Of a DNA stretch of 64,000 bases, positions 8,520-16,872 are shown in pieces. Origin of the DNA: Nocardioides daejeonensis. GTDB taxonomy: Bacteria > Actinomycetota > Actinomycetes > Propionibacteriales > Nocardioidaceae. Both the position numbers and the translations under genes were made by a program. Each line of letters opens with the position of its first letter. Positions within the stretch are counted from its first letter, which is position 1. The notes beneath the pieces are model-generated. The model was not told the DNA's origin and made no database searches. It worked only from the letters and a program-made list of their open reading frames with translations. The DNA lies in assembly GCF_003194585.1 (NCBI RefSeq), contig NZ_QHKZ01000003.1, positions 584,958 to 648,957 of the forward strand. The letters run 5' to 3'.

Positions 8520-8553
8520 AGGGTCCGCCGGCGCACACGCACCGGCGGACCCT
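8520..8553. terminator. Bidirectional hairpin between convergent genes
   Basis: A perfect 12-bp stem (AGGGTCCGCCGG, 8520-8531, with its complement at 8542-8553) and a 10-base loop sit midway between the ends of the acyl-CoA dehydrogenase and aldehyde dehydrogenase genes. There is no U-tract, as is usual for actinobacterial terminators. Confidence 0.7.
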
Positions 8554-8594
8554 GGCCCCTCGACCCGCCTCCCCCAGCCAGGGGCCTAGCCGGC

Positions 8595-10031
8595 TCAGGG
8601 CAGGTAGATCGAGGTCGTGCGCAGGTACGGGCTCAGCCCTTCCGGACCCAGCTCCCGTCCCACCCCGCTCGCCTTCACTCCGCCGAACGGCGCGTTGATG
8701 TGCAGCTCGTAATGGTTGACGCCGACGGTGCCGGTCTCGATCTGCTGCGCCAAGGCGATGCCCCGCTCCTCGTCGGAGGTCCATACGACACCGCCGAGAC
8801 CGTAGTCGGAGTCGTTCGCGATCGCGATCGCCTCTGCCTCGTCGGCGTAGGGGATCACGCACAGCACCGGTCCGAAGATCTCCTCGCGTGCCACCGCCAT
8901 GTCGTTGGTGACGTCGGCGAAGACCGTCGGCTCGACGTACCATCCCGGACGGTCCGGACGCCCGCCGCCCGTGGTGACCCGGGCGCCCTCCCCACGCCCC
9001 TTCTCCACATAGCCGAGGACGCGCTCTTGCTGGAGCGACGAGACGACGGGCCCGATCTGAGTGCCTGGATCGAGTGGATCGCCGACGCGCAGGCCGCCGA
9101 CCGTCTCCGTGACGGCCTCGACCACCTCGTCGTAGCGTCCTCGCGGCGCGAGGATGCGCGTGGCGGCGTGGCAGGTCTGGCCGTTGTTGGGCAACGAGAC
9201 CTCCCAGAGCTTGGCGGCAACGAGGTCGAGGTCGGCGTCTGGTGCAACGAGGGAGACCGACTTGCCGCCGAGCTCAAGGGTGGTAGGACGCAACAGGTCG
9301 CCGGTCGTCGCCCCGATCGCCCGGCCGGCTCCGGTGGAGCCAGTGAAGGCAACCTTGTCGACGCCAGGGTGCGCCACCAGATGCGCTCCAGCCTCGCGGC
9401 CCCCGGGGACCACGTTGAGCACACCTGGCGGCAGGCCGGCGGCGGCCGCTGCATCGGCGAGCACCAGGCCGTCGAGCGCAGCTTCCGGAGGCGGCTTCAG
9501 CACCACTGCACATCCGGCCGCAAGCGCGGGCGCCACCTTCATGATCGCCAAGGCCTGGGGGTAGTTCCACGGGGTGATCGCAGCGACCACGCCGACCGGC
9601 TGTCGAGTCACGATGGTCCGGCCACCGGTCGGGCTGGGGCGCACGTCGCTCTCCCCCAGGCCAGCGGCAAGGCTCGCGTAGTAGCGGGTGATCGCATACG
9701 GCGCCAACCCGTTGACGATGCCGGAGAGGCTGATCGGCATTCCGTTCTCCCTGGTCACCAGGGTCGCGGTGTCACGGGCACGCCGCTTCAGCTCTGCAGC
9801 GAACGCCTCAATCGACGCCGCCCGTTCCTCGGGGGAGTACGCCGCCCACGGTCCGGACAGCGCCGCACGGGCCGCAGCCACCGCGGCATCGATCTCCTCC
9901 ACACCGCCGAGCCCCACGCGTCCGAAGGGGCGGCCGGTGGCGGCCTCGACCATCGCGGCGCTCCCACCCGTGGCCGGGCGGCGCCAGGTGCCGTCGACGT
10001 ACACCTCGGGACGCTCGATCTGCTCGCTCAT
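8595..10031 (-). CDS. NAD(P)-dependent aldehyde dehydrogenase
   Basis: A 478-residue aldehyde dehydrogenase. The catalytic Glu lies in LELGGKS and the nucleophilic Cys in NNGQTCHAATRI; ITPWNYP and FTGSTGAGR are the usual coenzyme-site motifs. The ATG at 10031 was chosen for the AGGAG eight bases ahead. An in-frame ATG at 10070 would overlap the upstream stop as TGATG and add 13 residues, and cannot be excluded. It is the last gene of a four-gene minus-strand operon with an Ltp-type thiolase and a DUF35 protein. It may oxidise an aldehyde they release; this is inference. Confidence 0.93.
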   Translation of the reverse strand: MSEQIERPEVYVDGTWRRPATGGSAAMVEAATGRPFGRVGLGGVEEIDAAVAAARAALSGPWAAYSPEERAASIEAFAAELKRRARDTATLVTRENGMPISLSGIVNGLAPYAITRYYASLAAGLGESDVRPSPTGGRTIVTRQPVGVVAAITPWNYPQALAIMKVAPALAAGCAVVLKPPPEAALDGLVLADAAAAAGLPPGVLNVVPGGREAGAHLVAHPGVDKVAFTGSTGAGRAIGATTGDLLRPTTLELGGKSVSLVAPDADLDLVAAKLWEVSLPNNGQTCHAATRILAPRGRYDEVVEAVTETVGGLRVGDPLDPGTQIGPVVSSLQQERVLGYVEKGRGEGARVTTGGGRPDRPGWYVEPTVFADVTNDMAVAREEIFGPVLCVIPYADEAEAIAIANDSDYGLGGVVWTSDEERGIALAQQIETGTVGVNHYELHINAPFGGVKASGVGRELGPEGLSPYLRTTSIYLP

Positions 10032-10069
10032 GTGCTTCTCCTGGGGCGGTTTCGGGTCCTGCTTCGTCA

Positions 10070-11254
10070 TCAGAGAGTGCTCGCGCTGCCGAAGAGCACG
10101 GAGCTCACCAGCGGCGCCATCGGACCGCCGATGAACAGGGACGTCTCGGCACCGGTGACCTGGTTGACCGACTCCCCGCGGATCTGGCGGACCGCCTCGA
10201 CCGCGAGCCCCATACCGTTGACGAAGGAGTCGGCGACGTTGCCGCCAGCCGTGTTGACCGGAAGCCGGCCCGCCGGTGCGGTCAGGTTCTCCACGGTCAT
10301 GAACTCCCCCGCGCCCGGTCCCGGCGGACAGAGGCCGTGGTCGATCAGTGAGGCGACGGCGGGGCCGCTGAAGTTCTCGTACACCTGCACGACATCCACC
10401 TCGCTGGGTGCGACGCCGGCCTGCTTCCACAGACGCGCCGCGACGCCGGCCGTCCGCGGCCCTGGGCCGAAGCCGGCCGAGGTGTAGATCGAGGCGTCCT
10501 CGCTGTCGTTGCGCGCCGAATAGCCACCGGGCGCGCCCTGCACGCCGGCAAGCACGTGCGCCGCCCGCGTTCCGAGTCGCTTCGCGCGCTCGGCGGAGAC
10601 CAGGAGCAGCGCGACCGCGCCGTCGTTCTCGCGGGAGCAGTCGTAGAGCCGGAAGGGCTCCACGATCGGCGCGCCGGCCAGATAGCCGGCCTCGTCCAGC
10701 GGCTTGCCGTAGGCAGCGGCCGACGGGTTCTGCTGGGCATGCGCATACGCCGCCAGCACCAGGTTGCGCATCGCGCTGGCGGGCACGCCATCGTGCTCGA
10801 GCAGGCGCTGGGTCCGCAGCGCGCACACGTGCGCAGGGGTGGCTGCGCCATGCGGCAGGTAGTGGTTGTCGAAGTAGTACTTCGCATAGCCGAGGCGACC
10901 CGAGTCGGCCTGGGACATGCCCCGGAAGGCCACCACACACTCAGCCTGGCCGGAGACGATCGCGGCCGCCGCAGCGTTGATGGCGGCTGCAGCACCGCCG
11001 CCCCCGCCGCCCCAGACCATGCTCGACCATCGCAACTCGTCGATGCCGAGCTCCGAGGCGAGCACCGGGCCGCTGTTGTCGCCACCTGCATAGGAGCAGA
11101 ATCCGTCCACCTCGCGCGGCGAGATTCCCGCGTCGGCACACGCCTCGAGGATCGCGCGCAGGACCATCGCTCGCTCGCCGACGGGCGCCGTACCGCGGGG
11201 GTAGTGGAACTCAGCGACCCCGACAACGGCCGTTGCTCCACGCAACGCACTCAT
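10070..11254 (-). CDS. Thiolase-superfamily lipid-transfer protein (Ltp/SCP-x type)
   Basis: A 394-residue thiolase-fold protein of the lipid-transfer group, with a Gly-rich segment (WGGGGGGAAAAINAA), DCSRENDGAVALLL and a C-terminal GGNVADSFVNGMGLA. Homologues paired with DUF35 proteins (Ltp1/Ltp2 with ChsH2-type partners) act as retro-aldolases in steroid side-chain degradation. The next gene upstream encodes exactly such a DUF35 partner, so an aldol lyase is more likely than a true thiolase. The ATG overlaps the DUF35 gene by four bases. The substrate is unknown. Confidence 0.85.
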   Translation of the reverse strand: MSALRGATAVVGVAEFHYPRGTAPVGERAMVLRAILEACADAGISPREVDGFCSYAGGDNSGPVLASELGIDELRWSSMVWGGGGGGAAAAINAAAAAIVSGQAECVVAFRGMSQADSGRLGYAKYYFDNHYLPHGAATPAHVCALRTQRLLEHDGVPASAMRNLVLAAYAHAQQNPSAAAYGKPLDEAGYLAGAPIVEPFRLYDCSRENDGAVALLLVSAERAKRLGTRAAHVLAGVQGAPGGYSARNDSEDASIYTSAGFGPGPRTAGVAARLWKQAGVAPSEVDVVQVYENFSGPAVASLIDHGLCPPGPGAGEFMTVENLTAPAGRLPVNTAGGNVADSFVNGMGLAVEAVRQIRGESVNQVTGAETSLFIGGPMAPLVSSVLFGSASTL

Positions 11255-11697
11255 CGGTCGCCCTCCCTCGTCCAACGCAGCACCGGCCAAGCAGCATTGG
11301 CCGGTTCGTCGATCCAACCGGCCACCGCCTGCCCGATCTCCGGCTCCAGTGCGGCGTCGTCACTCAGTAGCCCGAGCAGCCGCACCGGCACGTCGTCGAG
11401 TGCCACCACGACGGTCTCGTACGGCGCCAGCACGTCGAGATCGTCCATGAAGTCGCGACGGCTGCGGATCCACGTGAAGATCCGGCCGGCGGCTCGCACC
11501 TCGGCCCAGTCGACCGCGAAGGACCAACATCCGTCACAGAGGATCCGGCCGGGCTCACGCCAGGCACCGCAGTCGGAGCATCGCGGGAGCAGGAGGCGAC
11601 CCGCCCGCAACCCGTCCCAATAGGGTCGATCGACCTCATCGGACGCCGGGCCACAGGGCAGCGGCAGGGTGGTCGACGACTGAGCAGGGCGCGCCAT
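11251..11697 (-). CDS. DUF35 zinc-ribbon/OB-fold protein
   Basis: A 148-residue acyl-CoA-associated protein with a rubredoxin-like zinc ribbon (CSDCGAWREPGRILCDGC, about residues 40-57) followed by an OB fold. Such proteins form obligate complexes with Ltp-type thiolases or aldolases. The gene is coupled to its partner downstream by an ATGA overlap and to the upstream gene by TGATG. It lacks any catalytic motif of its own that I can see. Confidence 0.88.
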   Translation of the reverse strand: MARPAQSSTTLPLPCGPASDEVDRPYWDGLRAGRLLLPRCSDCGAWREPGRILCDGCWSFAVDWAEVRAAGRIFTWIRSRRDFMDDLDVLAPYETVVVALDDVPVRLLGLLSDDAALEPEIGQAVAGWIDEPANAAWPVLRWTREGDR

Positions 11698-12017
11698 CAC
11701 GCCTCCGCGTCGAAGTTCTCCAGCTGGTCCGCGACCCACCGGCTGCCGTCGTACACCCAGCCGGAGCGCAGCCCCACAACCTCGTCCTCGAGCCGGTAGA
11801 CGGCCTCACCGACCGCCCGTTGGCCGTCGACCCGTGCCGCCAGGACGTCCGCGGAGCGCACCGGCCCCTGGGGAGTCCGCACCCCCTCGAAGACGGAGGG
11901 CACGGAGCCAGGGGCCATATCGGCGAGCACATCGCGCATGTTGCCGGCGACCACGTTGTCGACATGGCGTCGATAGACGCTCTCGAAGCCCTCTTGATCA
12001 ACACCCTGCACAGCCAC
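11697..12017 (-). CDS. Small protein, probably NTF2/SnoaL-like fold
   Basis: A 106-residue protein, first gene of the Ltp-DUF35-aldehyde dehydrogenase operon. GTG start with a strong AGGAGG just upstream. The pattern of an N-terminal helix (YRRHVDNVVAGNMRDVLADM) and later strands ending WVYDGSRWVADQLENF suggests an NTF2-like barrel, a fold that includes hydratases and isomerases. Position makes a role in hydration or as a partner of the aldolase plausible, but no catalytic residues were identified. Treat the function as unknown. Confidence 0.65.
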   Translation of the reverse strand: MAVQGVDQEGFESVYRRHVDNVVAGNMRDVLADMAPGSVPSVFEGVRTPQGPVRSADVLAARVDGQRAVGEAVYRLEDEVVGLRSGWVYDGSRWVADQLENFDAEA

Positions 12018-12048
12018 AACTCCTCCTGGGATAGGTCGAAGTTCAGCC

Positions 12049-12063
12049 TAACGATATTAGTTA
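12049..12063. promoter_or_regulatory. Inverted repeat TAAC-N7-GTTA upstream of the Ltp operon
   Basis: TAACGATATTAGTTA lies 32-46 bases upstream of the first gene of the minus-strand operon, in an unusually AT-rich patch. It could be a TetR-type operator or part of the promoter. It does not match the 35-bp palindrome at 7325. Confidence 0.35.
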
Positions 12064-12175
12064 AAATCGGCAACGGTCCCGCGATGGCGCAACCTCTCCC
12101 CCAGGACGCTGCTACGCGCCTATGCTGAGCGAAGTCCCGATCGTGAGTTCAACAGCCCAACGGCGCGGAGGACAC

Positions 12176-12535
12176 ATGCCCAACGAGATGGAACAGCTCA
12201 ACGTCGTCCAGGACGCGGAACTGCTCTACGAGTCCATCCGCGCCATGAAGCAGATCAGCGCCGACGCCACCTCACCGGTGACCTTGCGTGCCCTGCTCGG
12301 TCATCTCAACGTCGCCGGTCACCTGCTTCCCGAGGTCCTCGACGAGCTCAGCGAGAGCCTCGACGCCTCCGTCGACCCCGAGAAGTACCCGGAGCTCACT
12401 CCGGAGCGCCTGGCACAGTGCCAAGCGCACATCCAGGAGGCGGCCGACCTCGCCTTCCGCGCAGGCACCCTCTTCGGCTTGGCCAAGAAGGTCCTCGACG
12501 CCGAGGGTGACGCCAGCGCCGACACGGGCGACTGA
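12176..12535 (+). CDS. Hypothetical helical protein, 119 residues
   Basis: A soluble, Leu/Ala/Glu-rich protein predicted to be almost wholly helical, without signal peptide or membrane segment. The ATG at 12176 follows GGAGG at optimal distance. An upstream in-frame ATG at 12122 has no comparable site. It stands alone, divergent from the Ltp operon and convergent with the prenyl synthase gene at the end of the nuo operon. I recognise no family. Confidence 0.7.
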   Translation: MPNEMEQLNVVQDAELLYESIRAMKQISADATSPVTLRALLGHLNVAGHLLPEVLDELSESLDASVDPEKYPELTPERLAQCQAHIQEAADLAFRAGTLFGLAKKVLDAEGDASADTGD

Positions 12536-12658
12536 CGCACCACGCCACGCGCCAGACGAGCCACGCAGCGACCTTGCGTCAGACGCGAGTCACAACCGTC
12601 ACACTGTGTGCCCAAAACTGTTGCTTGGTGTGCGTAGCTACGGCATACAAGCGACAAG

Positions 12659-12678
12659 TTCCCCGCCCGGGCGGGGAA
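12659..12678. terminator. 20-bp palindrome, possible bidirectional terminator
   Basis: TTCCCCGCCCGGGCGGGGAA is a perfect palindrome 11 bases beyond the stop of the polyprenyl synthase gene, between two convergent genes. As RNA it would form an 8-bp GC stem with a 4-base loop followed by AA/UU. The position suits termination of the nuo operon. Confidence 0.5.
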
Positions 12679-12689
12679 TCCACACCAGC

Positions 12690-13700
12690 TCAGGCGGAGC
12701 GGATGGCGACGGCGTCGGCGAAGGCCTCGAGGGCCGAGCGCACGGGGCCGTCGGGGAGTACGGCGAGCCGCGCCTTCGCCTCGCCGGCACGGGCGATGAC
12801 GTAGCGGCGGGCCTCGTCCATCGCCGAGTGGGCGCGGAGGAGGGTGAGGGTCTCGGCGAGGAGGGCGTCGTCGGTGAGGTCACCGCGCAGCAGTTCGTGG
12901 AGACGTGCGTCGGCCGGGTCCTCGGACTCGAGAGCCATCAGCACCGGGAGGGTCATCACACCCTCACGCAGGTCGGTGCCGGGGGTCTTCCCGGACTCGT
13001 CGGTCTCGGAGGCGACGTCGAGGATGTCGTCGGAGAGCTGGAAGGCGGAGCCGACCATCTCGCCGTAGGCGGCGAGCGCCTCTTCGACCTCGTTGCTGGC
13101 GCCGCCGAATCGGGCACCGTAGAGCGCGGAGGTGGCGATCAGGGAGCCGGTCTTGCCGGCCACCACCCGCAGGTAGTGGTCGAGCGCCGAGACCCCCGGG
13201 CCCGGCTTCACCGTCTCCAGGATCTGGCCCTCGACCAGCCGGGTGAAGGTCTGGGCCTGGATCCGCACGGCGTCGGCACCGAGGTCGGCGGTCAGCTCCG
13301 AGGACTTCGAGAACAGCCAGTCGCCGGTGAGGATCGCGACGTGGTTGTCCCAGCGGGCGTTGGCCGAGTCGGCGCCACGACGCAGTTCCGCCTCGTCCAT
13401 CACGTCGTCGTGGTAGAGCGACGCCAGGTGGGTGAGCTCGACGACGCAGGCCGCGGTGATGACCTCGTCCGAGTCCGCTCGGTCCCCTGCCTCGGCAGCC
13501 AGGAGCACCAGGAGCGGCCGGAAGCGCTTGCCGCCAGCCTCCATGAGGTGCTGGGCCGCCTCGGTGACGAAGTCCGCCTCGCTCCGGGCGTGTCCGGCCA
13601 AGGCTTCCTCGACGACCGCCATCCGGCGGCGCAGGCGCTCAGCGAGCGCCTCGTCGGTGATCGGCAGGGCGAGGGCGGGGGCGGAGTTGCTGGGGCTCAC
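12690..13700 (-). CDS. Long-chain polyprenyl diphosphate synthase (menaquinone side chain)
   Basis: A 336-residue trans-prenyltransferase with both aspartate-rich motifs, DDVMD (98-102) and DDILD (224-228), plus GGKRFRP. It elongates allylic diphosphates with IPP to the isoprenoid tail, most likely that of menaquinone, as for GrcC or HepT homologues. The GTG start overlaps nuoN by four bases, so it is the last gene of the nuo operon. Product length cannot be read reliably from the sequence. Confidence 0.92.
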   Translation of the reverse strand: MSPSNSAPALALPITDEALAERLRRRMAVVEEALAGHARSEADFVTEAAQHLMEAGGKRFRPLLVLLAAEAGDRADSDEVITAACVVELTHLASLYHDDVMDEAELRRGADSANARWDNHVAILTGDWLFSKSSELTADLGADAVRIQAQTFTRLVEGQILETVKPGPGVSALDHYLRVVAGKTGSLIATSALYGARFGGASNEVEEALAAYGEMVGSAFQLSDDILDVASETDESGKTPGTDLREGVMTLPVLMALESEDPADARLHELLRGDLTDDALLAETLTLLRAHSAMDEARRYVIARAGEAKARLAVLPDGPVRSALEAFADAVAIRSA

Positions 13701-15283
13701 CTGATGAAGTCTCCCGCATGCGCCGCAAGATCGAGCACCGGGCCGGGCAGAATGCCCAGCGCGACGGTCACCACCGCGGCGGCGGCGATCGTCACCGCGG
13801 TCATCACGCTCGGCAACGCGACCGACGGCCCCTCACCCTCGGGCTCGTGGAAGTACATGACCACGATCAGCCGGACGTAGAAGAAGACGGCGAGTGCCGA
13901 CGTCAGCACCGCGGCGATCACGACCTGCCAGAGGCCCGCGGACATCGCCGAGGCGAAGACTGCCCACTTCCCGGCGAATCCGGCCGTCAGCGGGATCCCG
14001 GCGAAGCCGAGGAGGAAGAGCGCGAAGACGCCCGCCACCAGCGGAGACTCCTTGCCGAGTCCGGCCCACCGTGAGAAGTCGGTGGTCTCCCCGGAGGCGT
14101 CGCGCACCAGCGAGACCACGGCGAAGGCTCCCAGCGTCATGAAGGAGTAGGTGACGAGATAGAAGAGCACCGACTGGGTGGAGGTGATCTCGTTGTCGGT
14201 CAGCAGGCCCGCCGACCGAGCACCGACGAGGCCGGTGATCAGGAAGCCGGTGTGCGTGATCGAGGAGTAGGCGAGCATCCGCTTCACGTCGGTCTGGGCG
14301 ACGGCCAGGATCGCGCCGATCACCATCGTGAGCACCGCGATCACCGAGAGCACCGGCACCCAGCTCCACCGCTCGGAGCCGAACGCCACGTAGAGGAAGC
14401 GCATCATCGCGAAGAACGCCGCGACCTTGGTCGCGGCCCCCATGAAGGCGGTGACCTGGGTGGGCGCGCCCTGGTAGACGTCGGGGGTCCAGGCCTGGAA
14501 CGGCGCGGCGCCGACCTTGAAGAGCAGGCCGACCAGCACCATCGCGAGGCCGATCAGCAGCATCGTCCGGTTGCCCAGGTTGTTGCTGATCGCCTCGTGG
14601 ATCCCGGCGAACGACATCGTGCCGGCGTAGCCGTAGATCAAGGCGATGCCGTAGATCACGAACCCGGAGGAGAAGGCGCCGAGCAGGAAGTACTTGAGCG
14701 CCGCCTCCTGGCTCAGCAGCCGACGGCGACGCGCCAGACCAGTGAGCAGGTAGAGCGGCAGCGACAGCACTTCGAGGCCGACGAAGAAGGTCAGGAGGTC
14801 GTTGGCGGCCGCGAAGACCATCATGCCGCCGACGGCGAACATGAGCAGGGGGAAGACCTCGGTGTGGTCGAGACGCACGGCGTCGGCGTCGCGCTCCGGC
14901 TCAGCGCCGGGCAGCGCGGCGGCCTGGCCGGCGAACGCGCTGACCCCGCCTTCGAGGCGCCGCTCACCGAAGAGCAGCGCACCTGCGATGGCGACCACCA
15001 AGAGCAGTCCCCAGCCGAAGAGCGTCGGCCCGTCGACGGCGAGCGCGCCCATCATGACGACCTCGCCCTTCACCGAGCCGCCGGAGCTGAGGTCGCGGCC
15101 GATCAGCACGACGCCGACCAGAGCAGCGATCGAACCCGCCAGGGCCAGCACCAGCTGCACCGGGTAGCGCACCCGGCGCGGAGCGAACGCCTCGACGGCC
15201 ACCCCGATGCACGCGACGCCGAAGACCGCGAAGAGCGGCCACAGCTCGGCGTAGTCGATGACGGGCTTCACGAAGTCCTTCAC
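13697..15283 (-). CDS. nuoN: NADH-quinone oxidoreductase subunit N
   Basis: A 528-residue Mrp-antiporter-like proton channel subunit of complex I with about 14 transmembrane helices. The conserved lysine helices are visible (for example KYFLLGAFSSGFVIYG and LLFKVGAAPFQAWTPDVYQGAP). GTG start overlapping nuoM (GTGA). Length and order fit the family. Confidence 0.97.
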   Translation of the reverse strand: MKDFVKPVIDYAELWPLFAVFGVACIGVAVEAFAPRRVRYPVQLVLALAGSIAALVGVVLIGRDLSSGGSVKGEVVMMGALAVDGPTLFGWGLLLVVAIAGALLFGERRLEGGVSAFAGQAAALPGAEPERDADAVRLDHTEVFPLLMFAVGGMMVFAAANDLLTFFVGLEVLSLPLYLLTGLARRRRLLSQEAALKYFLLGAFSSGFVIYGIALIYGYAGTMSFAGIHEAISNNLGNRTMLLIGLAMVLVGLLFKVGAAPFQAWTPDVYQGAPTQVTAFMGAATKVAAFFAMMRFLYVAFGSERWSWVPVLSVIAVLTMVIGAILAVAQTDVKRMLAYSSITHTGFLITGLVGARSAGLLTDNEITSTQSVLFYLVTYSFMTLGAFAVVSLVRDASGETTDFSRWAGLGKESPLVAGVFALFLLGFAGIPLTAGFAGKWAVFASAMSAGLWQVVIAAVLTSALAVFFYVRLIVVMYFHEPEGEGPSVALPSVMTAVTIAAAAVVTVALGILPGPVLDLAAHAGDFIR

Positions 15284-16872
15284 TGGTGGTCACCACCCTG
15301 CTCGTCGTCGGCATGTCCCTCGTCGGCACCACCGTGTCCGTCACCGTGCTCGGCATGCTCGGCCCAGTCCAGAGGCACCGTCGGGGGATCGTCCTGCTGG
15401 TCGATCGCGACCATCACCGTCTCGACCGCCGGGTTGACGATGTCCATCACCGGCTGCGGATAGAAGCCGAAGCCGACCATGGCCAGCACCAGCGGCGCGA
15501 CCGCCAGCACCTCGCGCGGTCGCAGGTCGCTCAGCTCCCCGGCGTACGCCGGCCCGGTCATCAGGCGCTGGTACATCCGCAGCACGTAGATCGCGGCCAG
15601 CACGATCGCGGTCACCGAGAAGGCACCCACGACCCAGTGGTAGTCGAAGCCGCCCAGCAGCACCAGGAACTCTGAGACGAACGGCGAGAGGCCGGGCAGG
15701 CCCAAGGTGCCGAGGCCGCCCACCAGGAAGAGGCCGGCCAGGAGCGGCGCCTTCTTCTCCACGCCACCGTGGTCGGGGATCAGCTGCGAGCCGCTGCGTC
15801 GCATCAGGTAGCCGGCGACCAGGAACATCACCGCGGTCGCCAGGCCGTGGTTGAACATGTAGAAGATGGCGCCCGAGATGCCGTTGCTGTTCATCACGAA
15901 GATGCCCAGGGTGATCAGGCCGAAGTGCGACAGCGAGGTCAGACCGATGAGCTTGAGCATGTCGTCCTGGACGATCGCCAGCAGGGCGCCGTAGATGATC
16001 GAGATGACCGCGATGACGATGACTGCCGGGGTCGCCCACTTCGACGCCTCTGGGAAGAGCTCCAAGCAGAAGCGCAGCATCCCGTAGGTGCCGATCTTGT
16101 CGAGCACGCAGATCAGCAGCACCGACGTACCCGGGGTGGCGTTGGCCGTGGTGTCCGGCAGCCACGTGTGCACCGGGAAGAGCGGTGCCTTGATCGCGAA
16201 GGCGATGAAGAAACCGAGGAACAGCCAGCGGCCCGTCTCCTTGTCGAAGCCCATCGCGGCCAGCTCGGAGATGAGGTAGGTCGGGTTGCCGTTCGCTGCG
16301 GAGACGGCATAGAGCCCCACCACCGATGCCAGCATGATCAGACCGCCGGCCAGCATGTAGAGCAGGAACTTCATGGCAGCATGCGCGCGCTCCGCGCCGT
16401 GCCCGAAGGAGCCGATCAGGAAGTACGCCGGGATCAGCGTCGCCTCGAAGGCCATGTAGAAGAGGAAGACGTCCTGCGCGAGGAAGACGAACATCGCCAG
16501 GCCCTCGAGGGCGAGGATCCACGCGAAGAACGCCGAGGTGTTGCGATCGTCGGCGTCGTGCCACGAGGCCAGGACGACGACCGGAACGAGCAGCGCCGTG
16601 AGCAGCACCAGGGTGAGCGCCAGACCATCGAGCCCGAGCGCATAGTGCGCCCCGAACGCCTCGATCCAGGTGTGCGACTCCGTGTACTGCATGCCCGCAC
16701 CCGCGTCGTAGTCGAACGCGAGCCCGACGGTGATGGCGAGGGTGAGCACGGAGAAGACCAGCGCCAGCTGCTTCGGCAGGGCGGCACCCGGCTCGGAGGG
16801 CAGGTACGCCGTCACCACCGCGCCGACCAGTGGCAGCAGGCCGAGCGTGGTCAGCCAGGGAAAGTCACTCAT
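15280..16872 (-). CDS. nuoM: NADH-quinone oxidoreductase subunit M
   Basis: A 530-residue antiporter-like membrane subunit of complex I. FEATLIPAYFLIG carries the conserved glutamate of the fifth helix, and KAPLFPVHTWLPD is the discontinuous-helix signature. The start is the ATG at 16872 within GTGATG; the GTG at 16875 would add one residue. It overlaps nuoL and nuoN. Confidence 0.97.
   Translation of the reverse strand: MSDFPWLTTLGLLPLVGAVVTAYLPSEPGAALPKQLALVFSVLTLAITVGLAFDYDAGAGMQYTESHTWIEAFGAHYALGLDGLALTLVLLTALLVPVVVLASWHDADDRNTSAFFAWILALEGLAMFVFLAQDVFLFYMAFEATLIPAYFLIGSFGHGAERAHAAMKFLLYMLAGGLIMLASVVGLYAVSAANGNPTYLISELAAMGFDKETGRWLFLGFFIAFAIKAPLFPVHTWLPDTTANATPGTSVLLICVLDKIGTYGMLRFCLELFPEASKWATPAVIVIAVISIIYGALLAIVQDDMLKLIGLTSLSHFGLITLGIFVMNSNGISGAIFYMFNHGLATAVMFLVAGYLMRRSGSQLIPDHGGVEKKAPLLAGLFLVGGLGTLGLPGLSPFVSEFLVLLGGFDYHWVVGAFSVTAIVLAAIYVLRMYQRLMTGPAYAGELSDLRPREVLAVAPLVLAMVGFGFYPQPVMDIVNPAVETVMVAIDQQDDPPTVPLDWAEHAEHGDGHGGADEGHADDEQGGDHQ

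Noticed and set aside
10070..11254. Classical acetyl-CoA acetyltransferase
   Set aside because: The sequence is of the lipid-transfer group and is paired with a DUF35 protein. The usual thiolase active-site context was not seen.
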